In this document: positions 24,140 to 33,137 of the stretch, in pieces
How positions within the stretch are numbered: the first letter of the stretch is position 1
How the letters are laid out: every line of letters starts with the position of its first letter
Origin: JANMZO01 sp963763135
GTDB taxonomy: Bacteria; Actinomycetota; Acidimicrobiia; Acidimicrobiales; JANYDT01
NCBI GenBank assembly: GCA_963763135.1
Contig: CAVXNJ010000003.1
Location: 372,001-436,000, forward strand
Reading direction: 5' to 3'
DNA: 64,000 nt
Notes under the pieces: model-generated
The model's input: the letters and a program-made list of their open reading frames with translations, nothing else
What the model was told of the DNA's origin: nothing
Database searches by the model: none
Made by a program: the position numbers and the translations under genes

Positions 24140-25399
24140 GCGGAAGTAAATGGCACGGCGCGCTTCGAGGCTGACGCTTCGATGGCGCTGAATCGTGAGT
24201 TGGATAAGTCTTCCGGACGGATCGCCACGCCGTCTGCGGCCGATCTGGTTGAGTTGCTGAATAGCTCCACCGAGATCGTCGGACCGGTGAGGCACGCTCA
24301 CGAGGACCGACCATGCCCGGCAGTTGGGCGGTCGAAGAAGTGGCCGAGGATCGTCGCCGGCCTGTTTTTCGTCTCGGTGGCGTTCGGCATTGTGCTCAAC
24401 CGCAACCTCGTCGTCTCGTCGTTCGAGCAAATGCGCAACCTGTCGGTCCGATCGATGCTCGGTCTGTTCCTGCTGGTGAGTCTCGTCAAGATTCTCCACA
24501 CCACGATGCACTGGGCGTCGCTTCCCGGAGTTTCGTTTCCCCACGTCTTCCAAGCGACCGAGTCCTACGTCGGTGCCTCGAATACGGTCGTAGGCGGCGC
24601 CGGCCTGGGTACCGGGCTTCGCGTGGCCATGCTTCGGTCGTGGGGCGTGTCGTCGATTGATGTTGCCGTGAGCATCGTGGCCACGGCGTTGGCCCCGTCG
24701 TTCGCCCTGTGGACGATCGCCACCGCCCATACCCTTCCTCTGCTCGTCATGGGTCGCGCCGACCGACTGGAACGGATCGCCGCCTGCATTGGGGTGTGTT
24801 TTCTCGCCGGACCCGGCTTGTTCTGGTGGGCCGCACTCCGGTTTCCCTCGGTGCTGGCATGGGTGTCGTCGGCAGTACACATGGGCCGACTGGCTCTTGT
24901 CACCTTTATTCCATCGAAGCGGGTGGCAAATTCCCGAGCGGCCAACTGCGATCTTCCGGCCAACGCTGAAATTATGCGGGAGCGAGGACGTGCGCTCGCC
25001 CGTTCGCGGGGCTTTGTCATGGTCGCCGCCAGCATTTGTGCCCAGGTCACTCTGGGGCTTCTCTTGATCGGCTGTGTGCAGGCCGTCAGCCCGGTTCCCG
25101 TGTCCGTCAACATGATCGAGGTTCTACGCGCGTTTGCCCTGTTGCGCGTCCTCAGTTCGTTTGTACCGCTTCCGGCTGGGCTCGGCGTGCTCGATCTTGG
25201 CCTGCTCGGGGTCTTGACAAACGGTGGCGTTTCGCGGCCAACCGCCCTCGCTGCGATCGCCATGTACCGGGCGCTGACGTTCGTGGTCCCGATGATCACC
25301 GGTTCCCTCTGTGCCTTTCAGTGGCGCACCTCGCAGCGCCGTGCCAAGCGGACCGCGCAGGCGACGGGTCTCGTCAGCGTCGACCTCGTCGTCGGCTGA
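24059..25399 (+). CDS. Lysylphosphatidylglycerol synthase TM-region / UPF0104-type membrane protein
   Basis: About 446 residues in the main frame. After about 100 soluble residues come several helices typical of the flippase-like LPG_synthase_TM family: IVAGLFFVSVAFGIVLNRNL, SMLGLFLLVSLVKILHT, VVGGAGLGTGLRVAMLRSWG, and near the C-terminus ALLRVLSSFVPLPAGLGVLD with the family's P-x-P-x-G-L-G motif. Members move or modify lipids in envelope synthesis; the substrate is not known. The first usable in-frame codons are GTGs inside the 53/54-bp repeats; the true start was probably ATG 23943 or 23976 before a one-base change put it out of frame. Confidence 0.78.
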   Translation: MSLEEASGRARFENSTGAVSLEEANGLAEVNGTARFEADASMALNRELDKSSGRIATPSAADLVELLNSSTEIVGPVRHAHEDRPCPAVGRSKKWPRIVAGLFFVSVAFGIVLNRNLVVSSFEQMRNLSVRSMLGLFLLVSLVKILHTTMHWASLPGVSFPHVFQATESYVGASNTVVGGAGLGTGLRVAMLRSWGVSSIDVAVSIVATALAPSFALWTIATAHTLPLLVMGRADRLERIAACIGVCFLAGPGLFWWAALRFPSVLAWVSSAVHMGRLALVTFIPSKRVANSRAANCDLPANAEIMRERGRALARSRGFVMVAASICAQVTLGLLLIGCVQAVSPVPVSVNMIEVLRAFALLRVLSSFVPLPAGLGVLDLGLLGVLTNGGVSRPTALAAIAMYRALTFVVPMITGSLCAFQWRTSQRRAKRTAQATGLVSVDLVVG

Positions 25400-25429
25400 C
25401 GACTCGCTTCGACGTAGCCGGATGGGGCT

Positions 25430-27097
25430 TTACGCGTTCTTCACCGAGGCAGCAGATTCCAAGCCAAGTTCCTTGATCGACGTTTCGCGCATCTCGATCT
25501 TGCGGATCTTCCCCGTGACGGTCATCGGAAAATCGGGCGCGAACTTCACGTAGCGGGGAATCTTGTAGTGGGCGATCTGACCCTTGCAGAACTCGCGGAT
25601 GCTCGCTTCGGTGACCGATGATGGATCCGCGTTTTCGTTGAGCTTGACCCACGCCATGATCTCTTCGCCGTATTTGAGGTCGGGTACGCCGATCACCTGA
25701 ACGTCAGCGATGGCCGGGTGGGTGTAGAGAAACTCCTCGACTTCTCTCGGGTACACGTTCTCGCCGCCACGGATGATCATGTCCTTGATGCGCCCAACGA
25801 TGTTGGCGTAGCCATCCGAATCGATCACGGCCAGATCTCCGGTGTGCATCCAGCCCGTAGCGTCGATCGCCTCAGCGGTTTTGGCCGGGTCATTCCAGTA
25901 GCCGAGCATTACCGAATAGCCACGGGTACAGAATTCGCCGGGTGTTCCCCGCGGAACGATGCGGCCGGTCTCGGGATCGATGACCTTGATCTCCACGTGG
26001 GGCATGGCCTGGCCGACAGTACCGGTGCGACGGTCCAGGTTGTCGTCGGTCGCGGTCTGCGTGCTCACCGGGGAGGTTTCGGTCATGCCGTAGGCAATGC
26101 CCACTTCGGGCATGTGCATCTGTGCCGTCACCTGCTTCATGACCTCGACCGGGCACGGTGAGCCGGCCATAAGACCGGTACGAAGCGACGTGAAGTCGGT
26201 CGTTGCGAAGTCGGGATGGGCGAGTTGGGCGATGAACATGGTCGGAACGCCGTACAACGACGTGCAGCGCTCCAACTGGACCGCACGGAGCGTTGCCGCC
26301 GGATCGAACGCGGCTTCGGGATACACGATGCAGGCACCGTGGGTCGTGGCGCCGAGATTTCCCATGACCATCCCGAAGCAGTGGTACAGCGGGACCGGGA
26401 CACAGATCCGATCGTGCTCGGTGTATTTGCATCCTTCGCCGACAAAGAAGCCGTTGTTCAAGATGTTGTGATGGGAAAGCGTGGCACCCTTCGGGAATCC
26501 GGTCGTGCCGCTCGTGTATTGGATGTTGATGGGGTCATCGAACTGCAGGAGCGCGGAGGCGGAGCGGACGGCGTCGAGCGATACCGAATCGCCGTCTGAC
26601 AGCAGGTTGTCCCAGTCCGGGGAAAAGAGGAAGATCGTGCTTTCCAGGGCACCGCACTGGGGTGCGACCTCGGCCACCATCGCGCGGTAGTCGCTGGTCT
26701 TGAAGCTCGGGGCCGCGACGAGCATCCGGCATCCCGACTGATTGAGGGCGTAGGCCAGTTCGTGAACGCGGTACGCCGGGTTGATGTTGACGAGAATTAC
26801 GCCGATCTTCGCCGTCGCGTACTGGACAAGCGTCCACTCGGCGTAGTTCGGACTCCAGATGCCAAGACGGTCGCCGACCCGCATTCCGCGGGCGAGAAGC
26901 CCACGAGCGACCTGATTCACCGCGTCGTTGAACTCCGTGTAGGTATAACGGAGGTTCTGGTGGACGCTGACCAACGCGTCGTTGTCGCCGAAGCGCGCAA
27001 CCGTGCGCTCGAGATTGGCGCCAATGGTTTCCCCGAGCAGCGGAACAGCGGAAGCACCGCTGGCATAGGAGGGGGCGGGAATGGACAGCTCTGACAT
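25430..27097 (-). CDS. AMP-binding acyl-CoA synthetase
   Basis: A 555-residue ANL enzyme with P-loop IQYTSGTTGFPKGATLSH, A5 GIAYGMTETSPVSTQTA, A7 GWMHTGDLAVID, A8 IVGRIKDMIIRGGENVYPRE and the C-terminal catalytic lysine in TVTGKIRKIEMRE. The wording (MTETSPVSxQT, LGYWNDPAKTAEAID) matches medium/long-chain fatty-acid-CoA ligases of the FadD/AcsF type. It is convergent with the flippase-like gene. The upstream OmpA-like gene reads the same way with 117 bases between. Confidence 0.93.
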   Translation of the reverse strand: MSELSIPAPSYASGASAVPLLGETIGANLERTVARFGDNDALVSVHQNLRYTYTEFNDAVNQVARGLLARGMRVGDRLGIWSPNYAEWTLVQYATAKIGVILVNINPAYRVHELAYALNQSGCRMLVAAPSFKTSDYRAMVAEVAPQCGALESTIFLFSPDWDNLLSDGDSVSLDAVRSASALLQFDDPINIQYTSGTTGFPKGATLSHHNILNNGFFVGEGCKYTEHDRICVPVPLYHCFGMVMGNLGATTHGACIVYPEAAFDPAATLRAVQLERCTSLYGVPTMFIAQLAHPDFATTDFTSLRTGLMAGSPCPVEVMKQVTAQMHMPEVGIAYGMTETSPVSTQTATDDNLDRRTGTVGQAMPHVEIKVIDPETGRIVPRGTPGEFCTRGYSVMLGYWNDPAKTAEAIDATGWMHTGDLAVIDSDGYANIVGRIKDMIIRGGENVYPREVEEFLYTHPAIADVQVIGVPDLKYGEEIMAWVKLNENADPSSVTEASIREFCKGQIAHYKIPRYVKFAPDFPMTVTGKIRKIEMRETSIKELGLESAASVKNA

Positions 27098-27214
27098 GGA
27101 TGCTCCCGGATGGGTCGGCTCTGCGGGGCGAGGAGGAACGTCGTCCCAATTTGTCGTGAGCCTACGCGGTTGGCGTCGTGTGCGCCGACCAGCCCGGGGT
27201 TACCGACCCACTGC

Positions 27215-28336
27215 TCATGCGGGTGTGAACTCGATCCGACGATTCTGCGCTCGACCGCCCGCCGTCGTATTCGATGCAAGGGGCTTGTCGGGACCGTAGC
27301 CCTTGGTGCTCATCCGGTCAGCCGCTACGCCCTTGGCGACCAGGTACGCCTTCACTGCGTCGGCCCGCTTCTGCGACAGGGTGCGATTGAAGTTGGCGTC
27401 GCCACGATCGTCGGTGTGTCCGCCGATCTCCACCTCGACTGCGGGATTCTCCGAGAGAACCTTCGCTGCCTGGTCGAGGATCGCGTTGCTGTTTCCGGTC
27501 AGTTGGGCGCTACCGGACTCGAATGTCACACCTTTCAGTTCGATCGACTTGAGGACCGCAGCTTCCTGCTCCTGAGTGATCGGGGCTGCAGCCGCCACGG
27601 TCGTCGTCGTGGTCGGTTCAGCCGCAACCGTCGTCTCCACAGCCGGGGTGGTTTCCGCGGCCACTGTCGTTTCAGCGGCCACGGTCGTTTCTACGGCGAC
27701 GGTGGTCTCGACGGCCGTGCTTGGGGGGACGGTTTCTGCGGGTGCCGTCGTTTCAGCGGGCGTGGTGTCGACCGGAGTGGTGTCGACCGGCGTGGTGTCG
27801 GGCGTCGCTGGACCGGCAACCGTGAGCGAGTTCTTGATCTCGCCGTCGCCGAGCGCGGCCTGTACAGCGTCGCCGAACACCGTGGCGGTGTCGGCATCCG
27901 GGGCGGTGCCGGTCAGTTCAACCCCGTACTGAGAATTGATCCGAAGTGCCGACGGCGCACCCACCAACAGAAAAGCCTCGATCGCGCCCTTCGGGTCGGC
28001 GATAGCGATGCCGTCTTTGGCTACCACCAGCGAATCGTCGATCTCCCATTGCGGCTCGTCGGCGGCAGCTGACGCTTTTACCAACGCCGCCTGTTCGCGA
28101 AGGTCGCGGGCGGTCTGGCTGGTCACCTTGCCGCGTAGGAACAAGACCCGCGAATCGCTCGGTCGTTCGATGGCGAACGTGGCGTCGCTCTCCGCCACCG
28201 TCGACGACGCGAACGCCTGCGCGCCCGGAACGGCGTCACGGCTCGAACACCGTGCCAGGCCGAGGCCGAGTCCGCCAATCAACAGCAAAACCGGCACAAT
28301 CCATGCTCGGCGCCAACGGTCTCCGGGATTACTCAC
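27215..28336 (-). CDS. OmpA-family peptidoglycan-binding protein with Thr/Ala/Val-rich linker
   Basis: A 373-residue membrane-anchored protein: an N-terminal helix (AWIVPVLLLIGGLGLGLARC; the Cys could allow lipidation), a BON-like middle domain, a repetitive linker of TTPVDTTPVDTTPAETT and ETTVAAETTVAAETT units (about residues 180-250), and a C-terminal OmpA domain (VTFESGSAQLTGNSNAILDQ, EIGGHTDDRGDANFNRTLSQ, KRADAVKAYLVAKGV, GYGPDKPLA...NRRIEF) that binds peptidoglycan. The plan is that of mycobacterial ArfA-type proteins. The GTG at 28336 has GAGGAG a few bases upstream, and two operator-like dyads lie at 28364-28406. Confidence 0.88.
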   Translation of the reverse strand: MSNPGDRWRRAWIVPVLLLIGGLGLGLARCSSRDAVPGAQAFASSTVAESDATFAIERPSDSRVLFLRGKVTSQTARDLREQAALVKASAAADEPQWEIDDSLVVAKDGIAIADPKGAIEAFLLVGAPSALRINSQYGVELTGTAPDADTATVFGDAVQAALGDGEIKNSLTVAGPATPDTTPVDTTPVDTTPAETTAPAETVPPSTAVETTVAVETTVAAETTVAAETTPAVETTVAAEPTTTTTVAAAAPITQEQEAAVLKSIELKGVTFESGSAQLTGNSNAILDQAAKVLSENPAVEVEIGGHTDDRGDANFNRTLSQKRADAVKAYLVAKGVAADRMSTKGYGPDKPLASNTTAGGRAQNRRIEFTPA

Positions 28337-28363
28337 GACTACTCCTCAACAAGGGGCGGCACT

Positions 28364-28406
28364 TCGTTCGGTATCGAAACAAACCGTCGTTCGGTAACGA
28401 AACAAA
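28364..28406. promoter_or_regulatory. Two direct 20-bp repeats, each containing a TTCG-N4-CGAA dyad
   Basis: TCGTTCGGTATCGAAACAAA (28364-28383) and TCGTTCGGTAACGAAACAAA (28387-28406) differ at one base and start 23 bp apart, about two helical turns. Each has an inverted repeat TTCG-N4-CGAA. They lie 28-70 bases before the OmpA-like gene's GTG, where a promoter operator is expected. No regulator is assigned. Farther on, TGACTTCYGGACT occurs twice (28493-28505, 28515-28527), below the stop of the TetR gene. Confidence 0.6.
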
Positions 28407-28556
28407 ACACTGCGATCAACTGGGCTAGGGACTACTGAACCGGCAGATCGTAGGCGACGAAGGGCGAAGCGCCGTGCCTTCAGGACACAACGTGACTTCT
28501 GGACTGCTGAGCTATGACTTCCGGACTCGCGACCGGCGAAACTCAGTCGAGCAGCG

Positions 28557-29324
28557 TTAGGACTTCGACGACGACTTGGCGGGTAACTTCGGTTTTGACG
28601 ATGTCGGTCCCGATGGTTTCAGCTCGGGGGCGACGCCTCCCGACAACGGTACGAGCAGCGAAAACAACCCGGCAAATTTCTCGATCGAGTCGAACAGGCT
28701 GTTGGCCCGCTCACCCGACTCGTCGAGGGCCGTCATGAGCTCGAGCCCGATGAACAACGATGCGACGGCAAAGGCCATATCGCTTATAGGTACGAGCGAC
28801 GGCAGCCCGGAGTCGGTGACAACGCGGGCGATCGCTTCTTCGACCAACGCCAGCCACGGCATCATGGCTTCGTAGACGCCGGTCCGCAACATCGGCGACG
28901 ATGCGGCCCCGGCCAGCATCTGGGTGAGAACGTTGACGCTCCCCGCTGCCTGTTCGACCTCGTGGACGGCCCGGGCAATCGTGGCCAGTTCGCTGAGCGA
29001 GCGAACTTCGGCGAATCGTTCGGCATACCGTTCGGCTCGCACCTCACCCTCGGCCTTGGCGGCGGCCACCAGAAGGCCCTCGACCGAACCAAAGTGGTAG
29101 AAGATCAGCGCTTGGTTGAAGTTGCCGGTTCGGGCGATGGCCCGAGCGCTCGCCCCGGTGATCCCTTCGACATTGAGCGTCTCGATGGCCGCAGCGATGA
29201 TCTTGACCCGGGTCTCCTCGCCGCTGGCCTGCGACGTGGGGCGACCACCGGCTCGCTTGGCGACGGCGCGCTGCGGACGTACGGGCGAGTGTTTTGGTGA
29301 AGAAATCGTCGCAACCTGGGCCAT
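28557..29324 (-). CDS. TetR-family transcriptional regulator
   Basis: A 255-residue repressor. Residues about 39-90 form the TetR DNA-binding domain: TRVKIIAAAIETLNVEGITG, then ASARAIARTGNFNQALIFYH and FGSVEGLL. The recognition helix sequence GNFNQALIFYHFGS is of the type seen in regulators of lipid and hydrocarbon genes. The C-terminus is a Pro/Ser/Lys tail. It is divergent from a nitroreductase gene, and two related palindromes lie just upstream, the nearer one 17 bases before its start, so autoregulation is likely. The ligand is unknown. Confidence 0.88.
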   Translation of the reverse strand: MAQVATISSPKHSPVRPQRAVAKRAGGRPTSQASGEETRVKIIAAAIETLNVEGITGASARAIARTGNFNQALIFYHFGSVEGLLVAAAKAEGEVRAERYAERFAEVRSLSELATIARAVHEVEQAAGSVNVLTQMLAGAASSPMLRTGVYEAMMPWLALVEEAIARVVTDSGLPSLVPISDMAFAVASLFIGLELMTALDESGERANSLFDSIEKFAGLFSLLVPLSGGVAPELKPSGPTSSKPKLPAKSSSKS

Positions 29325-29340
29325 GTCGAAAGACCCTAGA

Positions 29341-29378
29341 GCGCTTTAAGCGCGTAGTGGTAGACGTGCTTTGAGCAC
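29341..29378. promoter_or_regulatory. Pair of related 13-bp palindromes, likely TetR operators
   Basis: GCGCTTTAAGCGC (29341-29353) and GTGCTTTGAGCAC (29366-29378) share the pattern GYGCTTTRAGCRC and start 25 bp apart. The changes in the second copy keep its symmetry (C to T matched by G to A), which is good evidence for a conserved dimer-binding site. They lie immediately upstream of the TetR gene that starts at 29324 and 193 bases before the divergent nitroreductase. Confidence 0.7.
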
Positions 29379-29570
29379 TTGTTTGCGTTGGGTACGTGCG
29401 GTTGCATGAGCACGCGTTTGCGCGCGGTAGGACCCGCTGTTCTGGTTCAGGGTTGTCCGGAGCTTCTCTCGTTTCACGCTGGCGCGCCTGAGGGGATGCC
29501 GGTCGCTGCAGATCGAACAACCCCGCCGCGGGATTGTTCAATCATCGTCAAAACGAGGCAGGATCGCCCG

Positions 29571-30305
29571 GTGAGCCTGAACGATGATCAGAACGAGCCC
29601 CTCGATGTCCTCGAGGCCATGGCCACCACCCGGGCGATTCGTCGCTACCGTCCCGAGCCCATTCCGGAGGCCGACCTCGCGGCCATGTGCTTCGCGGCGT
29701 CCCGGGCTCCGAGCGGTTCGAATCGCCAGCAGTTTCGGTTTGTCGTCCTGACCGACGGGCCGAAGGCGATAGAAGCGAAGGCCCTTCTTGGTCAGGCATT
29801 CCGGGCGGGTTGGGAAGCCAAAAAGGCGGCCGATGGTTACCGCGAGGGGAGCGGTGCGGTGCCTGACTCGCCCAAAGCCCGCCAAGCGGCGGCAATGCAG
29901 CATTTTGTCGATCATTTCGAGTCGACCCCCGCGGTGTTTCTGGCCTGTCTCATCCGGTACCGGGCGGCCAACAGCGCCGAAGGAGGATCGGTCTATCCAG
30001 CCGTGCAGAACCTGATGTTGGCGGCCCGAAAGCTCGGATACGGCGGGGTGATCACGATGTGGCACGGATCGGTGGAGGCGGAACTGCGAACGCTCCTGGG
30101 GATTCCCGAGGGCGTGGCGATCGCCGCCACCATCCCGATGGGTCGGCCCATGGGCGGCCACGGCCCGGTCCGACGCCGACCGCTTTCAGAGTTCGTGTTC
30201 GCCGATTCCTGGGGTAACCCCGCCGACTGGGCCGTCGATCCGCCCGGGACCCGTCATGCGGCCCCTCGCCGGGTGATCGAACCGGGCGCGGCGAACGACG
30301 GCTGA
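29571..30305 (+). CDS. Nitroreductase family protein
   Basis: 244 residues from a GTG at 29571. The FMN-binding start is AMATTRAIRRYRPEPIPEAD, then AASRAPSGSNRQQFRFVVL, and a C-terminal region AARKLGYGGVITMWHGSVEA, GIPEGVAIAATIPMGRP. This is the NfsA/BluB-like FMN nitroreductase fold, reducing nitro or similar compounds with NAD(P)H; the physiological substrate is unknown. An upstream in-frame extension to 29379 has poor coding character. The TetR gene on the other side of the intergenic region may control it. Confidence 0.88.
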   Translation: MSLNDDQNEPLDVLEAMATTRAIRRYRPEPIPEADLAAMCFAASRAPSGSNRQQFRFVVLTDGPKAIEAKALLGQAFRAGWEAKKAADGYREGSGAVPDSPKARQAAAMQHFVDHFESTPAVFLACLIRYRAANSAEGGSVYPAVQNLMLAARKLGYGGVITMWHGSVEAELRTLLGIPEGVAIAATIPMGRPMGGHGPVRRRPLSEFVFADSWGNPADWAVDPPGTRHAAPRRVIEPGAANDG

Positions 30306-30384
30306 GTCTGTCGGCGCAATCAGGGAGCGTGCTATCAGACGGGGCGCGAACCGTGTCGGCGTCGCACGAAAGTAGTGTTCTGCG

Positions 30385-31314
30385 ATGGCACAAGCGACCG
30401 CGAACGGGATAACGATCGAATACGAAGTGCACGGTGCCGGTGAGCCGTTGCTGCTCGTGATGGGGCTGGGTGGTCAACTCGTCGGCTGGCCCCGGGGATT
30501 CATCGATGCATTGGTCTCGGCCGGTTTCCAGGTCATCGTGTTCGACAACCGCGATATCGGTCTGAGCACGAAGATGACGTCGCCGCCACCGACGATCCGG
30601 CAATTGCTTGTCGGCCTGATCAGCCCGAAGCGGATCCCGACGGAGTACTACCTCGCCGACATGGCGGCCGATGCCGTTGGTCTGCTCGACGCGTTACATA
30701 TCGAGTCGGCTCACGTCGTCGGGATTTCGATGGGCGGAATGATTGCGCAAACCATTGCGATTCACCATCCGAGTCGGATTCGCAGCCTCACCTCCATCAT
30801 GTCGACAACCGGTAACCGACGCGTCGGGCGGGCGGCGGCGAAGGTCATCGTCAAGCTGCCGAGGCTCATCAAGGTCACGCGGGAAACGGCGGTTGACAAA
30901 GGAGTAGAGCTGTTTCGACTCATCAGCGGCAGCAGCTTCGACGAGGCCGAGGCCCGGTACCTGGGTCAACTGGCCCTTGATCGGCACTTCGACTCCGAAG
31001 GCACCGCCCGCCAGACCGCCGCAATTTTTGCGAGCCCGGATCGCACCGCCGCACTGCGGTCGATCCGCGTGCCCACCCTCGTCGTCCACGGATTGGAGGA
31101 CACCCTGGTGGCACCCTCCGGCGGGGTGGCAACCGCGAAGGCCGTTGCCGGCGCTCGGCTGCTGATGTTCCCCGACATGGGCCACAATCTGCCGAAGGCG
31201 AGGTGGGCGGAGACCATAAGTGCCATCGTCGCCAACACCAAACGCGCCTCCACCGGCGAGTCGTCCGATTCTTCTTCGACGGCTTCGACGGCTTCGACGT
31301 TCGTCGACGCCTGA
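30385..31314 (+). CDS. Alpha/beta hydrolase
   Basis: A 309-residue hydrolase with the usual order: HGxG-like LLLVMGLGGQLVGW, oxyanion/Asp region IVFDNRDIGLSTKMT, nucleophile elbow VVGISMGGMIAQTIAIHHPS, catalytic Asp in LVVHGLEDTLVAPSGG and His in MFPDMGHNLPKARW. It resembles aclacinomycin-methylesterase-like and proline-iminopeptidase-like hydrolases. A low-complexity Ser/Thr/Ala tail (SDSSSTASTASTF) ends the protein. It sits 30 bases upstream of tlyA, so it may be transcribed with the housekeeping run. Confidence 0.88.
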   Translation: MAQATANGITIEYEVHGAGEPLLLVMGLGGQLVGWPRGFIDALVSAGFQVIVFDNRDIGLSTKMTSPPPTIRQLLVGLISPKRIPTEYYLADMAADAVGLLDALHIESAHVVGISMGGMIAQTIAIHHPSRIRSLTSIMSTTGNRRVGRAAAKVIVKLPRLIKVTRETAVDKGVELFRLISGSSFDEAEARYLGQLALDRHFDSEGTARQTAAIFASPDRTAALRSIRVPTLVVHGLEDTLVAPSGGVATAKAVAGARLLMFPDMGHNLPKARWAETISAIVANTKRASTGESSDSSSTASTASTFVDA

Positions 31315-31344
31315 ACGGGGTTCGGCGCCACGTAGGATGGCTGG

Positions 31345-32172
31345 GTGCGCCGGAGATTGGATGCTGAGCTTGTCAGGCGGGGCCTGTTTCCCAGCCGGGA
31401 AAAAGCGCAGCAGGCGATCGCCGACCACCGGGTGTTGGTGAGTGGGAGCGTCGCCGAGCGGTCGGCCCGACAGGTTGATCCCTCGGAACCCATCGAATTG
31501 CGGGGCGACGCACCTCGCTTCGTAAGTCGAGGGGGAGAGAAACTCGACGCGGCACTCGACCGCTTTGCCATCGTCGTCGAAGGGCTCGATGCGTTCGACG
31601 CCGGCGTGTCGACCGGCGGATTCACCGACTGCCTTCTGCAGCGCGGAGCGACGTCGGTGCTGGCTGTCGACGTGGGGATAGGTCAGATGCACGAACGATT
31701 GCGCGCCGACCGCCGGGTTTATGTGCGGGAGCGGGTGAATCTGCGGACGGTATCGGTCGACGAGCTGACCGGAGGTCGCCGATTCCCCATCGTGGTCGGC
31801 GATTTGTCGTTCATTTCACTCACATCGGTGGCCCCGAACCTGGTCATGCTGGTCAACGCCGGCGGGAGCGTGGTGTTGCTCATCAAGCCCCAGTTTGAGG
31901 CCGGCCGGGCCGACGTCGCGAAAGGACGCGGCGTCATCCGGGAACCGGAGATCTGGAAGTCGACGCTCGCCAACGTCGTGGCTGCATTTTGTCAGCGTGG
32001 CCTTGTCATGATGTCAGTTATGCCTTCGCCGATCACCGGGGCCGACGGAAACGTCGAATTCCTCGCCCACTTCCAACCTGCTGACCACGTCGGTCCAGCC
32101 GACGCGTCGGCGATCTCCCTGGCCATCGGCGAAGTGGTCGAAGAAGCCCGGGCACGAGAGGGGCTGTTGTGA
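31345..32172 (+). CDS. tlyA: TlyA-family 2'-O-ribose rRNA methyltransferase
   Basis: A 275-residue protein with an N-terminal S4 RNA-binding domain (RRRLDAELVRRGLFPSREKA to residue 60) and an FtsJ-type methyltransferase domain (DAGVSTGGFTDCLLQRGATS for SAM binding; VGDLSFISL; LLIKPQFEAG with the K-D-K-E tetrad lysine). TlyA methylates 16S and 23S rRNA at cytidine 2'-OH and affects capreomycin sensitivity in mycobacteria. GTG start at 31345. The stop overlaps the nadK start (GTGA). Confidence 0.9.
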   Translation: MRRRLDAELVRRGLFPSREKAQQAIADHRVLVSGSVAERSARQVDPSEPIELRGDAPRFVSRGGEKLDAALDRFAIVVEGLDAFDAGVSTGGFTDCLLQRGATSVLAVDVGIGQMHERLRADRRVYVRERVNLRTVSVDELTGGRRFPIVVGDLSFISLTSVAPNLVMLVNAGGSVVLLIKPQFEAGRADVAKGRGVIREPEIWKSTLANVVAAFCQRGLVMMSVMPSPITGADGNVEFLAHFQPADHVGPADASAISLAIGEVVEEARAREGLL

Positions 32173-33137
32173 GCACGTCAACCACCACGAACCAACGGGT
32201 GTTCGGGATCGTTCCGCACCTCAAACGTCCCCAGGCGGTGGCGCTGGCGAAGACGCTCATCGCTGATCTGGCCGAACGTGGATGCTCGGTACGGGTCCCG
32301 AAAAGCGACGCAGAAGACACCGGGCTCCACGAGTGGGCGGTCGACGAGGAGGGCTTTGCCGATGGCATGGAAATGGCCTTCAGCCTCGGTGGCGACGGAA
32401 CGATGCTCCGCACCGTTGACCTCCTGAACGGAAGCGGCGTTCCGGTACTCGGCGTGAACGTTGGTCATCTGGGGTATCTCACGACCCTCCTCCCGGTCGA
32501 GTTGCCGGAGCGCCTCGATGCACTCCTCAGCGGAGACTTCGTCGTCGAGGAGCGGATGATCCTGAAGATCCGGCTGTTCGAAGGGGCGGCTGGCGCGTCG
32601 TCGGGTGGCGACGCACCGGAGCGAGCCAGCCGTACGCTGTATGCGCTCAACGATGCGGTGCTTGAGAAAAGCTCGGCCGGAACAACGGTGCGGCTCGGAG
32701 TGTCGTTCAACGGCGAGCATTTTCTCGACTATTCGACCGACGGCCTGATCATCGCCACACCGACCGGGTCGACGGCGTACGCGTTTTCCGCTCGTGGTCC
32801 GATCGTGTCGCCGCTCATGGAGGCCATCGTCGTGGTGCCGGTATCACCGCACATGCTCTTCGACCGGAGCCTGGTTTTGGCGGGGTCGGAGCAGGTCCGC
32901 ATCGAGGTGCTCGACAGCCGCCACGCGACGCTGTTCGTCGACGGCCGCAACGAAGGATCCTTCGAAGAAGGTTCGTCGATTGTATGCGAACGTAATAGTT
33001 CGCCGGCGAGGCTGGTCGCATTCGGCGAGCGGGATTTTCATGCGATTCTCAAGGCCAAGTTCGGTTTGAACGGCCCGGGTATGCCCGGCCGCGAACGATT
33101 CACGACCGCCGAGGCCGGGGGCCCCGATGCTGGCTGA
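32169..33137 (+). CDS. nadK: NAD kinase
   Basis: 322 residues. The diagnostic motifs are FSLGGDGTMLRTVDLLNG (GGDGT with catalytic Asp), LGVNVGHLGYLT, and DGLIIATPTGSTAYAFSARG (the conserved NE/D and TPTGSTAY substrate segment). It phosphorylates NAD to NADP. An insertion around residues 130-150 (GAAGASSGGDAPE) is low-complexity. The GTG start overlaps tlyA by 4 bases, and the 3' end overlaps recN by 11 bases, showing a tight operon. Confidence 0.94.
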   Translation: MSTSTTTNQRVFGIVPHLKRPQAVALAKTLIADLAERGCSVRVPKSDAEDTGLHEWAVDEEGFADGMEMAFSLGGDGTMLRTVDLLNGSGVPVLGVNVGHLGYLTTLLPVELPERLDALLSGDFVVEERMILKIRLFEGAAGASSGGDAPERASRTLYALNDAVLEKSSAGTTVRLGVSFNGEHFLDYSTDGLIIATPTGSTAYAFSARGPIVSPLMEAIVVVPVSPHMLFDRSLVLAGSEQVRIEVLDSRHATLFVDGRNEGSFEEGSSIVCERNSSPARLVAFGERDFHAILKAKFGLNGPGMPGRERFTTAEAGGPDAG

